A program made the translations under genes and the position numbers. From Nitrososphaerales archaeon TH5895 (GTDB lineage Archaea > Thermoproteota > Nitrososphaeria > Nitrososphaerales > Nitrososphaeraceae): a stretch of 13,505 bases of DNA. Below are positions 1-7,142 of this stretch, piece by piece (within the stretch, counting starts at the first letter, position 1; each line of letters begins with the position of its first letter). Location of the stretch: the NCBI GenBank assembly GCA_014523695.1, contig JAATVS010000531.1, positions 1-13,505 of the forward strand, read 5' to 3'. The notes under the pieces were generated by a model. The model was not told where the DNA came from. It ran no database searches and was given only the letters and a program-made list of their open reading frames with translations.

Positions 1-301
1 CAGCTGGGATTGCTTTTATCTTTCTTACAACTACTGTATCGCCTATAGCAACACCAGCATTATTTCGTACAAGACCATCAACACGAATTATTCCCTTACC
101 TTCATCAGAAGGGTATAGGGGCAAACACTTTGCTACTGTTCTCCTATTACTCTTACTTTTTTCTCCTCCCCTGATTTCAATAACATCTCCAGTAGAGGCG
201 CTAAGAGAATCCATCGAATCATAGTCGATACGAGCTACTCCTCTCCCAACATCTCTTGTGTATGCTTCGAGTATTTTCAGAGAAAATGTATCGGACTGCA
301 C
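1..301 (-). CDS. CDC48/VAT-type AAA ATPase, N-terminal fragment (cut by window edge)
   Basis: The reverse strand encodes the first 100 residues of a CDC48/p97/VAT-like AAA+ ATPase; the D1 and D2 ATPase domains lie outside the window. The visible part is the substrate and adaptor binding N-domain (double-psi beta-barrel plus start of the second subdomain). Recognisable segments are LEAYTRDVGRGVARIDYDSM, TGDVIEI, AKCLPLYPSDEGKGIIRVDG and RNNAGVAIGD, the last being the classic CDC48 signature. By family, the hexamer uses ATP to unfold proteins in the cytosol, often feeding the archaeal proteasome. The GTG at 301-299 is the only plausible start: an in-frame TAG lies six codons upstream with no ATG/GTG/TTG between. 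A short basic Ser/Lys/Asn stretch (GGEKSKSNRR) replaces a tight turn seen in relatives. A TATA-like box lies about 45 nt upstream. Family assignment is firm. Confidence 0.93.
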   Translation of the reverse strand, partial: MQSDTFSLKILEAYTRDVGRGVARIDYDSMDSLSASTGDVIEIRGGEKSKSNRRTVAKCLPLYPSDEGKGIIRVDGLVRNNAGVAIGDTVVVRKIKAIPA

Positions 302-522
302 AAGACTTCCTTTTACCTAACTACTTATACATTTTTTGGAAATTATTTTTATATTCGACTTGCAAATTGCAAAGATGAGTGGTCATCCCACCTTAGGATA
401 TCCATATCGCTGATAGTTGGACGAGATCCAGCATTACCTTCAGAAATTTCGATACAATCTGGCTCCTACAGGCCCCTTGACCACTTTAACAATTGGAATA
501 TCTCAAACAAGGATAGAGTACA
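302..522. other. Intergenic region between the CDC48-like gene and TFB
   Basis: About 220 bases without a convincing ORF or RNA gene. It holds the CDC48 promoter near 343-354 and a small inverted repeat, GATGA-GTGG-TCATC, at 374-387. The remainder is the 3' flank of TFB; I see no clear oligo-T terminator. Confidence 0.5.
343..354 (-). promoter_or_regulatory. TATA box for the CDC48-like gene
   Basis: On the reverse strand the sequence reads atataaaaataa, a good archaeal TATA element. A start point about 25 nt downstream falls near 320-325, giving a leader of roughly 20 nt before the GTG. No experimental support. Confidence 0.5.
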
Positions 523-1437
523 TTAATTGAGCTGAGGGATTTTCATGGACAACTCCTTAGTTCTGTTTCTGAGTGTCACTTCCGTTACCCCTCCGGCGTT
601 AGCCACTTCAATTTGAGTCCTAGGTTGATCATGGTTTCTGCAGGAAAGATAAATGACTGCTCCTGCTAATCCCATTGGATCTTTTCCGGCCGAGACTCCG
701 CTTTTTGAAATAACTTGCATGTAGTCGATAGCATACCTCTTCGTCATTTCGCTTATTCCCAATTTATTCGCTAGTTTTGCTACACATTTAATCGGGTCGA
801 TCATAGGTACTTTCAAATCCAAATTCAACACAATGAGCCTGTACGTGCGGGCTAGCTCCTTATATGACGTATTACTTATGACTGCTATGTCATTCAGACT
901 TCTTGTGATTCCAGCCTCTCGGCACGAAATATAGATAGATGCTCCCAAAGCAGCATTAATAGTCCTGCCTTTAATCATTCCCATTTCCTGTACTTTCCTA
1001 TAGATGTAGGCGGCCTTTTCGATAGTAGCTTGAGGTAACGATAGCTTACCTTTTAGTGCTTCGAGCTTCATAAAGGCACTCTTAAGATTTCTATCGGTTG
1101 CAGAGCGTGCTTGTAATCTGTAATCCCATGTCCTTAATCTTTCCATCATGACACGCATCGAGTTGTCTATAACCTGGCCGTTGGCGTCCTTGTTCGGTTT
1201 GCCAATAACAGTATAAAGCCCTTTGTCATGTCTTGCAAGTGTATTAGGCATTCCTACCCTGCTCCTTTCTCGGTCCTGTAACGCGTCGAATGATCGACGT
1301 TCTTGGACATTTTGTTGAGACACCCTTTCTGAGAGAACAGCTCCACAACTGGTACATATTGTCTCACCAGAATCTGGGTCAGATATTGTAAATTCGTAAT
1401 CCCGGTGATTCTTACATAATAATTTGTTTCTTAGCAT
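523..1437 (-). CDS. tfb: Transcription initiation factor IIB (TFB)
   Basis: A 304-residue archaeal TFB, normal length for the family. It bridges TBP on the TATA box and RNA polymerase during initiation. The N-terminal zinc ribbon uses C8-x2-H11 and C28-x2-C31, so the second ligand is His, as in eukaryotic TFIIB (CPNH), rather than the all-Cys ribbon of many archaeal TFBs. Residues about 45-95 are the B-reader/linker (ERRSFDALQDRERSRVGMP, then the KGLYTVIG block). Two cyclin-like repeats follow, about 105-200 (ALGASIYISCREAGITRSL) and 205-300 (GLAGAVIYLSCRNHDQPRTQ, then GVTEVTLRNRTKEL, the recognition helix). ATG at 1437 is the only start before an upstream in-frame TGA. A TATA-like box 27 nt ahead suggests a leaderless mRNA. 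Nitrososphaeria usually carry several TFB paralogues, so this may be one of several. Confidence 0.96.
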   Translation of the reverse strand: MLRNKLLCKNHRDYEFTISDPDSGETICTSCGAVLSERVSQQNVQERRSFDALQDRERSRVGMPNTLARHDKGLYTVIGKPNKDANGQVIDNSMRVMMERLRTWDYRLQARSATDRNLKSAFMKLEALKGKLSLPQATIEKAAYIYRKVQEMGMIKGRTINAALGASIYISCREAGITRSLNDIAVISNTSYKELARTYRLIVLNLDLKVPMIDPIKCVAKLANKLGISEMTKRYAIDYMQVISKSGVSAGKDPMGLAGAVIYLSCRNHDQPRTQIEVANAGGVTEVTLRNRTKELSMKIPQLN

Positions 1438-1460
1438 AAGGTATTTATATGCATTCCATA

Positions 1461-1468
1461 TACTTAAA
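1461..1468 (-). promoter_or_regulatory. TATA-like box for tfb
   Basis: The reverse strand reads tttaagta, centred about 27 nt before the TFB ATG, which places transcription start on or next to the start codon. A second AT-rich block (catataaata) is only about 10 nt from the ATG and is too close to act as its TATA box. Confidence 0.4.
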
Positions 1469-1621
1469 TGACTCGAATTTGCGGGTCACACGTGTTTTCT
1501 TTGCGTATTCCATATGATATCGCGCACACCTAAACTGTATTCGTAGGTTGGACGACACGTTTCGTTCTCATAACTAAATTTAGACGACTCAAAGCATCAT
1601 CTGCCCGGACCGAGAAGTTAT

Positions 1622-1762
1622 TTGTTAAACCTGGTTAAGCGCGAATTGCGAGACCAAGGGGGCGGCGATATCAGATTCAGATTGGGGAACGAGATAGAAC
1701 TAGCTGAGTTTACCGACCAGAAGATAGAAGGACCCTTCAGCGCTCTTGGAACTGCACCTTAA
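1622..1762 (+). CDS. Possible short ORF, 46 aa, unrecognised
   Basis: A forward ORF opening with TTG (LLNLVKRELRDQ) and ending TAPstop. Its composition is charged and protein-like, with GNEIELAEFTDQKIEG at the C-terminal half. There is no ATG or GTG start, no clear TATA box at the right distance, and no family I recognise. The frame stays open about 21 codons upstream of the TTG, so it could also be the tail of a decayed gene. It may be chance. Confidence 0.15.
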   Translation: MLNLVKRELRDQGGGDIRFRLGNEIELAEFTDQKIEGPFSALGTAP

Positions 1763-1767
1763 TTAAA

Positions 1768-1968
1768 TTAATTGCAATTACTATACGTGATCTTCCGAGC
1801 CGTTCCGCCGGGAAATGTTCTAGGACATGCTGTTGTCCCAAAAGAAACACAATGATCTTTAAACTGATCGAGAACAGATCTCCCGAGTGGCACTTTCCCT
1901 CTTAAGGGAGCAACCCAAATGGTTGCCATTTTGGACTCACCGAACTGGCGAAATATCAAAATGTGCAC
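1768..1968 (-). CDS. Hypothetical short protein, doubtful
   Basis: A 66-codon reverse ORF with a GTG start; an internal ATG at 1929 would give a 53-residue product beginning MATIWVAPLRGKVPLG. The sequence has two cysteines near the middle and no membrane segment or recognisable motif. A weak AT-rich element (ttgatattt) lies about 22 nt before the internal ATG. I do not recognise it and it could be a chance ORF in a gene-poor stretch. Confidence 0.22.
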   Translation of the reverse strand: MHILIFRQFGESKMATIWVAPLRGKVPLGRSVLDQFKDHCVSFGTTACPRTFPGGTARKITYSNCN

Positions 1969-2115
1969 TTAACTATAAGTGAAACATCTGGTCATCTATT
2001 ATTGGCCGCTTGCTTAGAATCATAGGGAATTACAGGTGGCACTTGAGATTATGCACGTGTTGTCTTTTCCGGAAGATGTGGTTCTGAGAGGGTAAGCATC
2101 ATCAAGAAATATTGC

Positions 2116-2304
2116 CTATCTTAACTTCTCTATATCTTCTAAATGAGCTCTCAATGCTTCCAATTGATCAGCCATTTCTCGGTTTTCCTCAATTAGGATC
2201 TGGTTCTCATCATATAGCCTTTTCCGTAGGTTTTTTTCAGAATCTAAAGCCTCCTGAAGGATAACAATTCTTTCTCTTAATTCCGTAACGAAGGACACGC
2301 TCAT
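2116..2304 (-). CDS. Short coiled-coil protein
   Basis: A 62-residue protein that is almost entirely one amphipathic helix: residues about 5-60 show heptad spacing of Leu/Ile/Val within Glu/Lys/Arg-rich sequence (ILQEALDSEKNLRKRL, then ENREMADQLEALRAHLEDIE). This is typical of a dimeric coiled coil, perhaps a structural or adaptor peptide; the partner is unknown. A GTG directly before the ATG (2307) could add one residue, but the ATG at 2304 is preferred because a TATA-like box is centred 28 nt upstream, fitting the leaderless starts seen elsewhere here. High codon regularity and the promoter make it a probable real gene. Specific function cannot be given. Confidence 0.6.
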   Translation of the reverse strand: MSVSFVTELRERIVILQEALDSEKNLRKRLYDENQILIEENREMADQLEALRAHLEDIEKLR

Positions 2305-2325
2305 CACAATGTGTCAGTGTGAATG

Positions 2326-2338
2326 AATTAAAAATTCA
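2326..2338 (-). promoter_or_regulatory. TATA-like box for the coiled-coil gene
   Basis: The reverse strand reads tgaatttttaatt, centred about 28 nt before the ATG at 2304. Spacing fits a leaderless archaeal transcript. Confidence 0.4.
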
Positions 2339-2357
2339 ATACGGCAATTTAGTGCGG

Positions 2358-2573
2358 CTAATTAATTGAAAAAATTAAGCTGATAGTCTTATCAGTTGAA
2401 ATCAATGAATCTAAAGTTAGATGAACCATCGTGGAAGTAGCCAAAAATTGTGCTATCATCTCGTCATGATTTTCCCCGAAAAGTGATATTGCAAACAGAA
2501 CATTGATGATAAACTCTTGTCCGTTGAAGATTGAATCGTTAGCCGTCCCTAATAGTATAAAGGATGATACCAA
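2358..2573 (-). pseudogene. Possible remnant of a PTS EIIA-like domain
   Basis: A 71-codon reverse ORF starting only with TTG. Its middle and end resemble the C-terminal half of PtsN/fructose-type EIIA domains: FNGQEFIINVLFAISLFGEN, then HDEMIAQFL, then a helix ending LDSLISTDKTISLIF, comparable by eye to the 'vdllFal...H...L..la..L.d.....L..a.s.eel..ii' pattern. The N-terminal half that would carry the phosphorylated His (usually PH) is not in this frame; an in-frame TGA sits just upstream. The reading frame next to it does not restore the motif. If real, it is a truncated or decayed fragment. The resemblance is from memory and short, so this is tentative; the ORF may be chance. Confidence 0.22.
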
Positions 2574-2925
2574 AGGCAGTCAAGACCTATTTGGACAATT
2601 TCCTTTTCAACTTGAATTTGATGACCTTGATCGTTGTTCCGATGTCTCATTCTTATCTTAGGCCAATGCATAAAATACTGTACAAACAAACCTCACGGCG
2701 TTCCATTATGACAATACAATAATTCTTCGATAGGTTTGATACAAATTTACTTCGCCCTTCGTTAAATAAGGTCTAAACCATGAGCAGGGCCTTCTTGCAC
2801 GAATTCATGAATGTACTACCTCACTGGACCTTGTAATTAAGGTCTCTTAGCACAAATGATACTGCAAATGATCATGAATATTAGGCACATTTATAATTGC
2901 CAGATAATGATGTGATTCACAGAGG
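2574..2925. other. Gene-free stretch
   Basis: About 350 bases with stops in all frames and no recognisable RNA gene. Its right end carries the TATA-like box of the small membrane-protein gene at 2889-2898. Confidence 0.4.
2889..2898 (+). promoter_or_regulatory. TATA-like box for the small membrane protein
   Basis: atttataatt, centred about 35 nt before GTG 2929, predicting a start near 2919. An AGAGG purine stretch (2921-2925) lies just ahead of the start codons. Confidence 0.4.
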
Positions 2926-2928
2926 TTG

Positions 2929-3090
2929 GTGAACCGGTTGGATCAGAATAACAATCACCGGGATAACGACGATAATGTGGTCGATCAACCGTTAGGAAGA
3001 CGAAGGACTACCAAAAAAGGGATAATAATAACAGCGTTGATTGTTGCTGCAATAATAGGCGCAAGTTTCATTGTATACTTTATCCCATAG
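2929..3090 (+). CDS. Tiny single-pass membrane protein
   Basis: A 53-residue ORF with three possible non-ATG starts: TTG 2926, GTG 2929 and TTG 2938. GTG is chosen arbitrarily as the stronger codon. The N-terminal half is hydrophilic and Asn/Asp-rich (LDQNNNHRDNDDNVVDQ), followed by a basic patch RRRTTKK and one strong membrane helix, GIIITALIVAAIIGASFIVY, ending FIP-stop. The positive-inside rule predicts the N-terminus in the cytoplasm. The KKGIII...ASFIVYFIP arrangement resembles the anchor that I remember at the start of longer extracytoplasmic proteins in Nitrososphaeria; here a TAG follows at once and the downstream frame shows no plausible continuation. It is either a genuine micro-membrane protein or an anchor whose outer domain has been lost. 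Confidence 0.45.
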   Translation: MNRLDQNNNHRDNDDNVVDQPLGRRRTTKKGIIITALIVAAIIGASFIVYFIP

Positions 3091-3194
3091 CTATTTAAAG
3101 AATTCAGGATAAAAAAGAACAATAGGACGTTCTGGCTGGGGTCTTCTCAGTACAAGCAGTTATCTGTCAGTCTCCCAGTCTGTGCCTTCAAAGC

Positions 3195-3206
3195 GTGAAT
3201 TTACTC
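3195..3206 (+). promoter_or_regulatory. Weak TATA-like element before the membrane protein gene
   Basis: gtgaatttactc, centred roughly 20-22 nt before ATG 3221. Spacing is near that of the leaderless promoters elsewhere in the window but the match is poor. Confidence 0.25.
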
Positions 3207-3220
3207 AGTAATAAATTTAC

Positions 3221-5929
3221 ATGGGGTCTGTATTTCAACAAGGATTGATTATTGGCTCTTCACTTGTACTCTTTTATGCTCTTCTTCTTGCTGTAGTATC
3301 TTCGAGCGTATTGCTTTTAGAGCTCACCCTCACTCGAATTTTCTCCATCATTCTCTGGTATGACTATGCATTTATGGCCATATCCATCGCTTTTTTTGGG
3401 CTTGGTGTAGGGTCTCTTGCTGTTCATACCGCTAAGAACCGATTGAGAAGGGAGGACATCCCTATTTATTTACTTAAATCTTCCCTGGGTTTCGCGATAT
3501 CAATTGGAGTTTTCCTTGTTGTGACAAGTTACCTAATTCCACCTAGCGTAAATTTTCTTTACCTATTTTATCTCATCTCATCATTACCTTTCCTGTTTGC
3601 AGGTATTGCAATAGCTCTAATTTTCTATTCGAGACCAAGAGATATCAGTAGACTCTATTTTCTTGATTTAATAGGATCGGCCGCGGCCACGTTGTTATTA
3701 GACCCACTGCTCAGAGGTTTCGGAGCCGAGTATACCTTAGTTTTTGTTTCCCTGCTGGTATCTGTGACATGCATGGTTGGAATATTTGTGATGAGTAGAA
3801 ATAAGGCTTACTCAACTGTATTCATTTCACGAACTTCGAAGGTGATGAGATATCTCGACAGGCTGGCAGCTTTCACTCGTGGGCATAGAGGGTATTGCAA
3901 TACCGAACAAGGTCTAGCTCAGAATAACACTAGTACGATCGGTAGGAACAGAAGACAATTAATTAGGTTACTATCGATTTCGCTTGTCCTTGTAATTATT
4001 TTCTCCCTGATCTTGGCGCTGAGTTCCTCATTTAAGGATTTATTTTCAATTAAGCCCGGAGAGAAGAAAGGATTACATTACCAGCTTTCAAATCGATCGG
4101 GTTTTGAACATCTTTTTACAGAGTGGAATTCATTTTCACGCATTGATGTGACTCGCCAAGTACATAACACTACTCAACCTCAGAGCTTAGATTCCTCTGG
4201 AAGGTCCAGGGCTCTGGCTGCCATTGCAATAGATGCTGATGCCGACACACCAGTTATACGCTGGAATGGGACCATACAGGATCTGGAATGGATCAAGCAT
4301 TATATGGATTTCTTACCTTATGAGATTGCTGCGACTAACTCAACTTTGATTATCGGAAGTGGCGGAGGCGAAGACGTCCTCGCATCTTTAGCAGGAGGAT
4401 CAAGGAATGTTACTGCCGTTGAAATAAACCCGTTAATCATAGAAGCAGCAAAAAGGTTTGGGAGTTCTGCTGGCAATTTATATGACCGGGATCAGGTAAA
4501 ATTAGTAATAGATGAAGGGAGAAGATACCTTAGTGGTACTGACTCAAGATTCGACCTTATCATGATTAAGTTAGTAGATTCCTGGGCGGCTCAACTCGCA
4601 GGTGGATATGCATTGTCTGAGAACTACTTATACACCGTAGAAGCATTCAAACAATATCTGGAGCATTTGAACAAGGATCATGGTATGTTAGTGATGATAC
4701 GGTGGAATATAGAATTGCCCCGGTTGATACCTTTGATCTATCAATCTCTGCTCGAAGACTATGGAGAATCACCCCGTGGCCCAAGAAATGCGTCAGCAGA
4801 TAGTGTATTAAGGGAAAACCAAGAGATTCTAAGTAGGGTAATTGTAGTGGAAAACAAACCCGGTCTTTACTTTCTCCCCTCTAGTGAAGGATCAATTTAT
4901 CCAATATTGGTAATGATCAAAAATAGTGCTTTCACAACAGAGGAATTGGAAATAGTCAAACAAACAGTATCGGAGAGAAATGCCAAAGCGATCTTGCTAC
5001 CTGGTGACCATATACAATCAGAATTTGAAAAAATTCTGTCGAAAAATTTGGGAACAATTGGGTCACTTGGGGAAGTAGCGAATTCAAGCATTTCTTCCCT
5101 TCCTCCTCCCACGGACGATTCACCATTCTTCTTTGCAAGAGAAAGAATCCCTTTCCAACTAATAATGTTACTCACCACAGTCCTTATCCTTTCGGGAGTG
5201 TTGTTTACTATTTTACTTTACTATTCTAAATTAAATAAGATTGATATGGTAACAGTCATGTCATCAAATAAGTATTATTTACTTTTCGCCACATGTATCG
5301 GCTTAGGTTTCATGTTCTTTGAAATCACTTTGATCCAGAAATTCTTATTAATCCTTGGTACACCGGTTCTGGCATTAACCGCCATCCTCTTCTCAATCTT
5401 GATTGCCACAGGAATAGGCTCTTATGCCAGCGGAAAATTATTTCCTGCTAGGCCCGCTAGAGCCATTCTGGTTTCCATACCACTTATCATCGTACTAGCT
5501 ACGGCGTACTATTTCCTCATAGATGATGTGATCTATCAGGGTATAGTTCTGCCCATCTATGAACGAATCATACTTACTGTCATCTTTATTGCCCCAATTG
5601 GTTTTTTAATGGGATTCCAATTTCCATCTATCATTCGGTTGGCGACAGGACATGACAGAAAATATACTGATATGAAACAGAGTCAAACTGGATCTAATAA
5701 AAAATTTGCTGATTTTAATAATGTTTCATTGGAAGAGATCAATGAAACCGACGACCACAATGTAACTTTAATTTGGGGTGTTAACATTATCGCTTCAGTT
5801 ATAGGATCTATCCTTGCAGTCATTTCGTCAATGGTGGTGGGGCTAAACAATACACTCTTGGTAGGTCTGGGATTTTACATTGGTGCATTTGGCATAATGT
5901 TGGGAAATTCACGTATACACCATAGTTAA
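3221..5929 (+). CDS. Multi-pass membrane protein with spermidine-synthase-like domain
   Basis: A 902-residue protein of the membrane-embedded spermidine synthase-like family. Residues 1-270 carry about seven hydrophobic helices (including LELTLTRIFSIILWYDYAFM and AFFGLGVGSLAVHTAKNRLR). Residues about 340-560 form a Rossmann, SAM/decarboxy-SAM-type domain: glycine loop IIGSGGGEDVL at about 377-387, acidic loop end AVEINPLI with E401, then FDLIMIKLVDSW around D453 and ALSENYLYTVEAFKQYLEHL. Residues about 645-895 add seven more helices, including the family hallmarks LGFMFFEITLIQKFL and WGVNIIASVIGSILA. The true substrate is unknown; in such proteins polyamine aminopropyl transfer is not proven, and the usual spermidine-synthase catalytic Asp region reads KLVDSW, so another nucleophile is possible. 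ATG 3221 follows an in-frame TAA three codons upstream. Family confidence high, reaction low. Confidence 0.85.
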   Translation: MGSVFQQGLIIGSSLVLFYALLLAVVSSSVLLLELTLTRIFSIILWYDYAFMAISIAFFGLGVGSLAVHTAKNRLRREDIPIYLLKSSLGFAISIGVFLVVTSYLIPPSVNFLYLFYLISSLPFLFAGIAIALIFYSRPRDISRLYFLDLIGSAAATLLLDPLLRGFGAEYTLVFVSLLVSVTCMVGIFVMSRNKAYSTVFISRTSKVMRYLDRLAAFTRGHRGYCNTEQGLAQNNTSTIGRNRRQLIRLLSISLVLVIIFSLILALSSSFKDLFSIKPGEKKGLHYQLSNRSGFEHLFTEWNSFSRIDVTRQVHNTTQPQSLDSSGRSRALAAIAIDADADTPVIRWNGTIQDLEWIKHYMDFLPYEIAATNSTLIIGSGGGEDVLASLAGGSRNVTAVEINPLIIEAAKRFGSSAGNLYDRDQVKLVIDEGRRYLSGTDSRFDLIMIKLVDSWAAQLAGGYALSENYLYTVEAFKQYLEHLNKDHGMLVMIRWNIELPRLIPLIYQSLLEDYGESPRGPRNASADSVLRENQEILSRVIVVENKPGLYFLPSSEGSIYPILVMIKNSAFTTEELEIVKQTVSERNAKAILLPGDHIQSEFEKILSKNLGTIGSLGEVANSSISSLPPPTDDSPFFFARERIPFQLIMLLTTVLILSGVLFTILLYYSKLNKIDMVTVMSSNKYYLLFATCIGLGFMFFEITLIQKFLLILGTPVLALTAILFSILIATGIGSYASGKLFPARPARAILVSIPLIIVLATAYYFLIDDVIYQGIVLPIYERIILTVIFIAPIGFLMGFQFPSIIRLATGHDRKYTDMKQSQTGSNKKFADFNNVSLEEINETDDHNVTLIWGVNIIASVIGSILAVISSMVVGLNNTLLVGLGFYIGAFGIMLGNSRIHHS

Positions 5930-6462
5930 TAGAATGGTTGTTGGCCAAAGTTTACAAGAGTGTCACCTATCACTGAATTGCACACGAAGCAATCGCTTAG
6001 TCATACACTGCGCTGTTGCCCAATAAACGTTACCTCACATTTAACTTTGTCATGCCAAACAGGTTGTAAACATAGCTTGAATGACATCAGCTATAGTTCA
6101 TTTGTAAATATTGTAATTGAAGTTACCTAAATTAAGATGCACGGCCGTAGTGATCTTTGCTTCCATAGGCGCACGGAATAATGGACTACGACGAGAGTAT
6201 TAATAAAGTACTAATGACAATCTAATATTTAAGCTGGCCATCTTGTATTCAGATCGTGATTAACTGAATGTCTCAGCAGAAAAAGTTGCAGAGCTTGCAA
6301 GGTGGAGGGATTTTGACTAATATATCTTCTGAACGTAATGATTACCCATATGTGTAGGAATGTAATCTGTTATCCTTGGAAAACTTGTACACTCCATTTA
6401 ATGCTAACACAAATACACTGTTTACTTTTTTTGTCCAAGTCAAAAGACGTAGACGGTGTGTC
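5930..6462. other. Sparse intergenic stretch
   Basis: About 530 bases without a convincing gene. It contains two tiny forward ORFs: 6181-6225 (14 aa, MDYDESINKVLMTI) and 6268-6357 (29 aa, MSQQKKLQSLQGGGILTNIS...). The second has a TATA-like element (taatatttaag, about 6222-6232) some 40 nt upstream. Either could be the start of a decayed gene; neither is recognisable. No structured RNA was seen. Confidence 0.35.
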
Positions 6463-6720
6463 TTAATAGCAAAACAAGAATAGACTCGTTTGTGAGATTT
6501 TGAGATGTACTCGAATCCCATCAAATCCATCCACTTTTGATTTAGGAACCAGAAATTTATTTATCCGATACCGATCAAAGTTCAAAACAACTATTGCATC
6601 TTTGAATTCCGCCACGACCAGGCCACACAACATTTGATCTGAGGTAGCTGCTTCACGTCGAGAATCTATTATTAGACCCCAATCGTCTATGTTATCGAAT
6701 ACAGATGACCGCTGCGCCAA
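6463..6720 (-). CDS. PRC-barrel-like small protein
   Basis: An 85-residue protein whose pattern fits small PRC-barrel/DUF2171-type beta proteins: a start-proximal WGLIIDSRREAATSDQM in place of the usual 'V.s.DG..iG' strand pair, CGLVVAEFKDAIVVLNFD, then RINKFLVPKSKVDGFDGIRV, matching the typical 'yyiPKs.V.gfdG..v.l.i' ending, and HLKIS. Such domains are small barrels used as protein or RNA interaction modules; a specific role is unknown. The only start is TTG 6720, with an in-frame TAG four codons upstream. The last residues (QTSLFLFCY) look unlike the family tail and might reflect a late frame change. It diverges from the helix-hairpin-helix gene across 84 bases. Family call is by eye. Confidence 0.5.
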   Translation of the reverse strand: MAQRSSVFDNIDDWGLIIDSRREAATSDQMLCGLVVAEFKDAIVVLNFDRYRINKFLVPKSKVDGFDGIRVHLKISQTSLFLFCY

Positions 6721-6772
6721 TATGACAAACTAATCATGTGGAGAAAGTTATTTCAGTGATGCGAATGTCATC

Positions 6773-6784
6773 TATATATAAATT
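6773..6784 (+). promoter_or_regulatory. Strong TATA box for the helix-hairpin-helix gene
   Basis: tatatataaatt, centred about 27 nt before ATG 6805. This is the best TATA element in the window and implies a leaderless, possibly well expressed mRNA. Confidence 0.6.
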
Positions 6785-6804
6785 TACTAGAAGAGTATAT
6801 TAGT

Positions 6805-7017
6805 ATGTCTAAAATTACCTTTGTTATGAAATATACAATTCAGGAACTAGAGATTCCTGAGGGGCTTAAAGAGCTATTGATAAGGTCTGGATTTACCTTT
6901 GACTCTATTATCTCATCTGATGTTGATCATCTTGCTTCATCACTTGGAATTGAGCGTGATGTGGCAAAAATAATATTGGAAGCCGCCAAAAAACTCAAGA
7001 AAGACGACGGTAGTTAG
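6805..7017 (+). CDS. Small helix-hairpin-helix protein
   Basis: A 70-residue protein. Residues about 17-66 fit a helix-hairpin-helix/SAM-like bundle: IPEGLKELLIRSGFTFDSI, SSDVDHLASSLGIERDVAKI, ILEAAKKL. The 'LLI.sGf.sid.I......La..LGI...vA..Il.aA..L' pattern is like the N-terminal domain of RadA and the HhH modules of archaeal DNA-binding proteins, which contact DNA backbone or partner proteins. The gene stands alone with no enzymatic domain, so a DNA-associated accessory role is inference. ATG 6805 is preferred over the internal ATG at 6826 because the TATA box predicts transcription start near 6802-6805. Confidence 0.7.
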   Translation: MSKITFVMKYTIQELEIPEGLKELLIRSGFTFDSIISSDVDHLASSLGIERDVAKIILEAAKKLKKDDGS

Positions 7018-7142
7018 ATTAAACAGCATTATCTGATATCCTACAGGAATAATCAAAACAACCACATTTGTCAGGCTGTGTGCATCCATTATAGGATTAA
7101 TACTTTATCAACACTTACAGAGAATCCGAGAATGAAATTGTG

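Larger units (their letters stand above)
1438..2115. other. Sparse region between TFB and the coiled-coil gene
   Basis: About 680 bases with no recognisable gene. Two short ORFs are listed separately with low confidence (1622-1762 + and 1768-1968 -). An AT-rich, near-palindromic block (ttaattaaattaatt, about 1759-1773) lies between their convergent 3' ends and could be a shared termination zone. I found no tRNA, CRISPR or insertion-sequence features. Confidence 0.4.

Noticed and set aside
374..387. Small inverted repeat GATGA-GTGG-TCATC as a terminator or operator
   Set aside because: Only 5 bp of stem with no following oligo-T on either strand; too short to claim.
4897..5178. Two reverse ORFs inside the membrane protein gene
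   Set aside because: They overlap each other and a clearly coding forward frame; shadows.
6342..6530. 62-codon reverse ORF overlapping the PRC-like gene
   Set aside because: Different frame, no recognisable pattern, and it overlaps the better supported 6463-6720 ORF.
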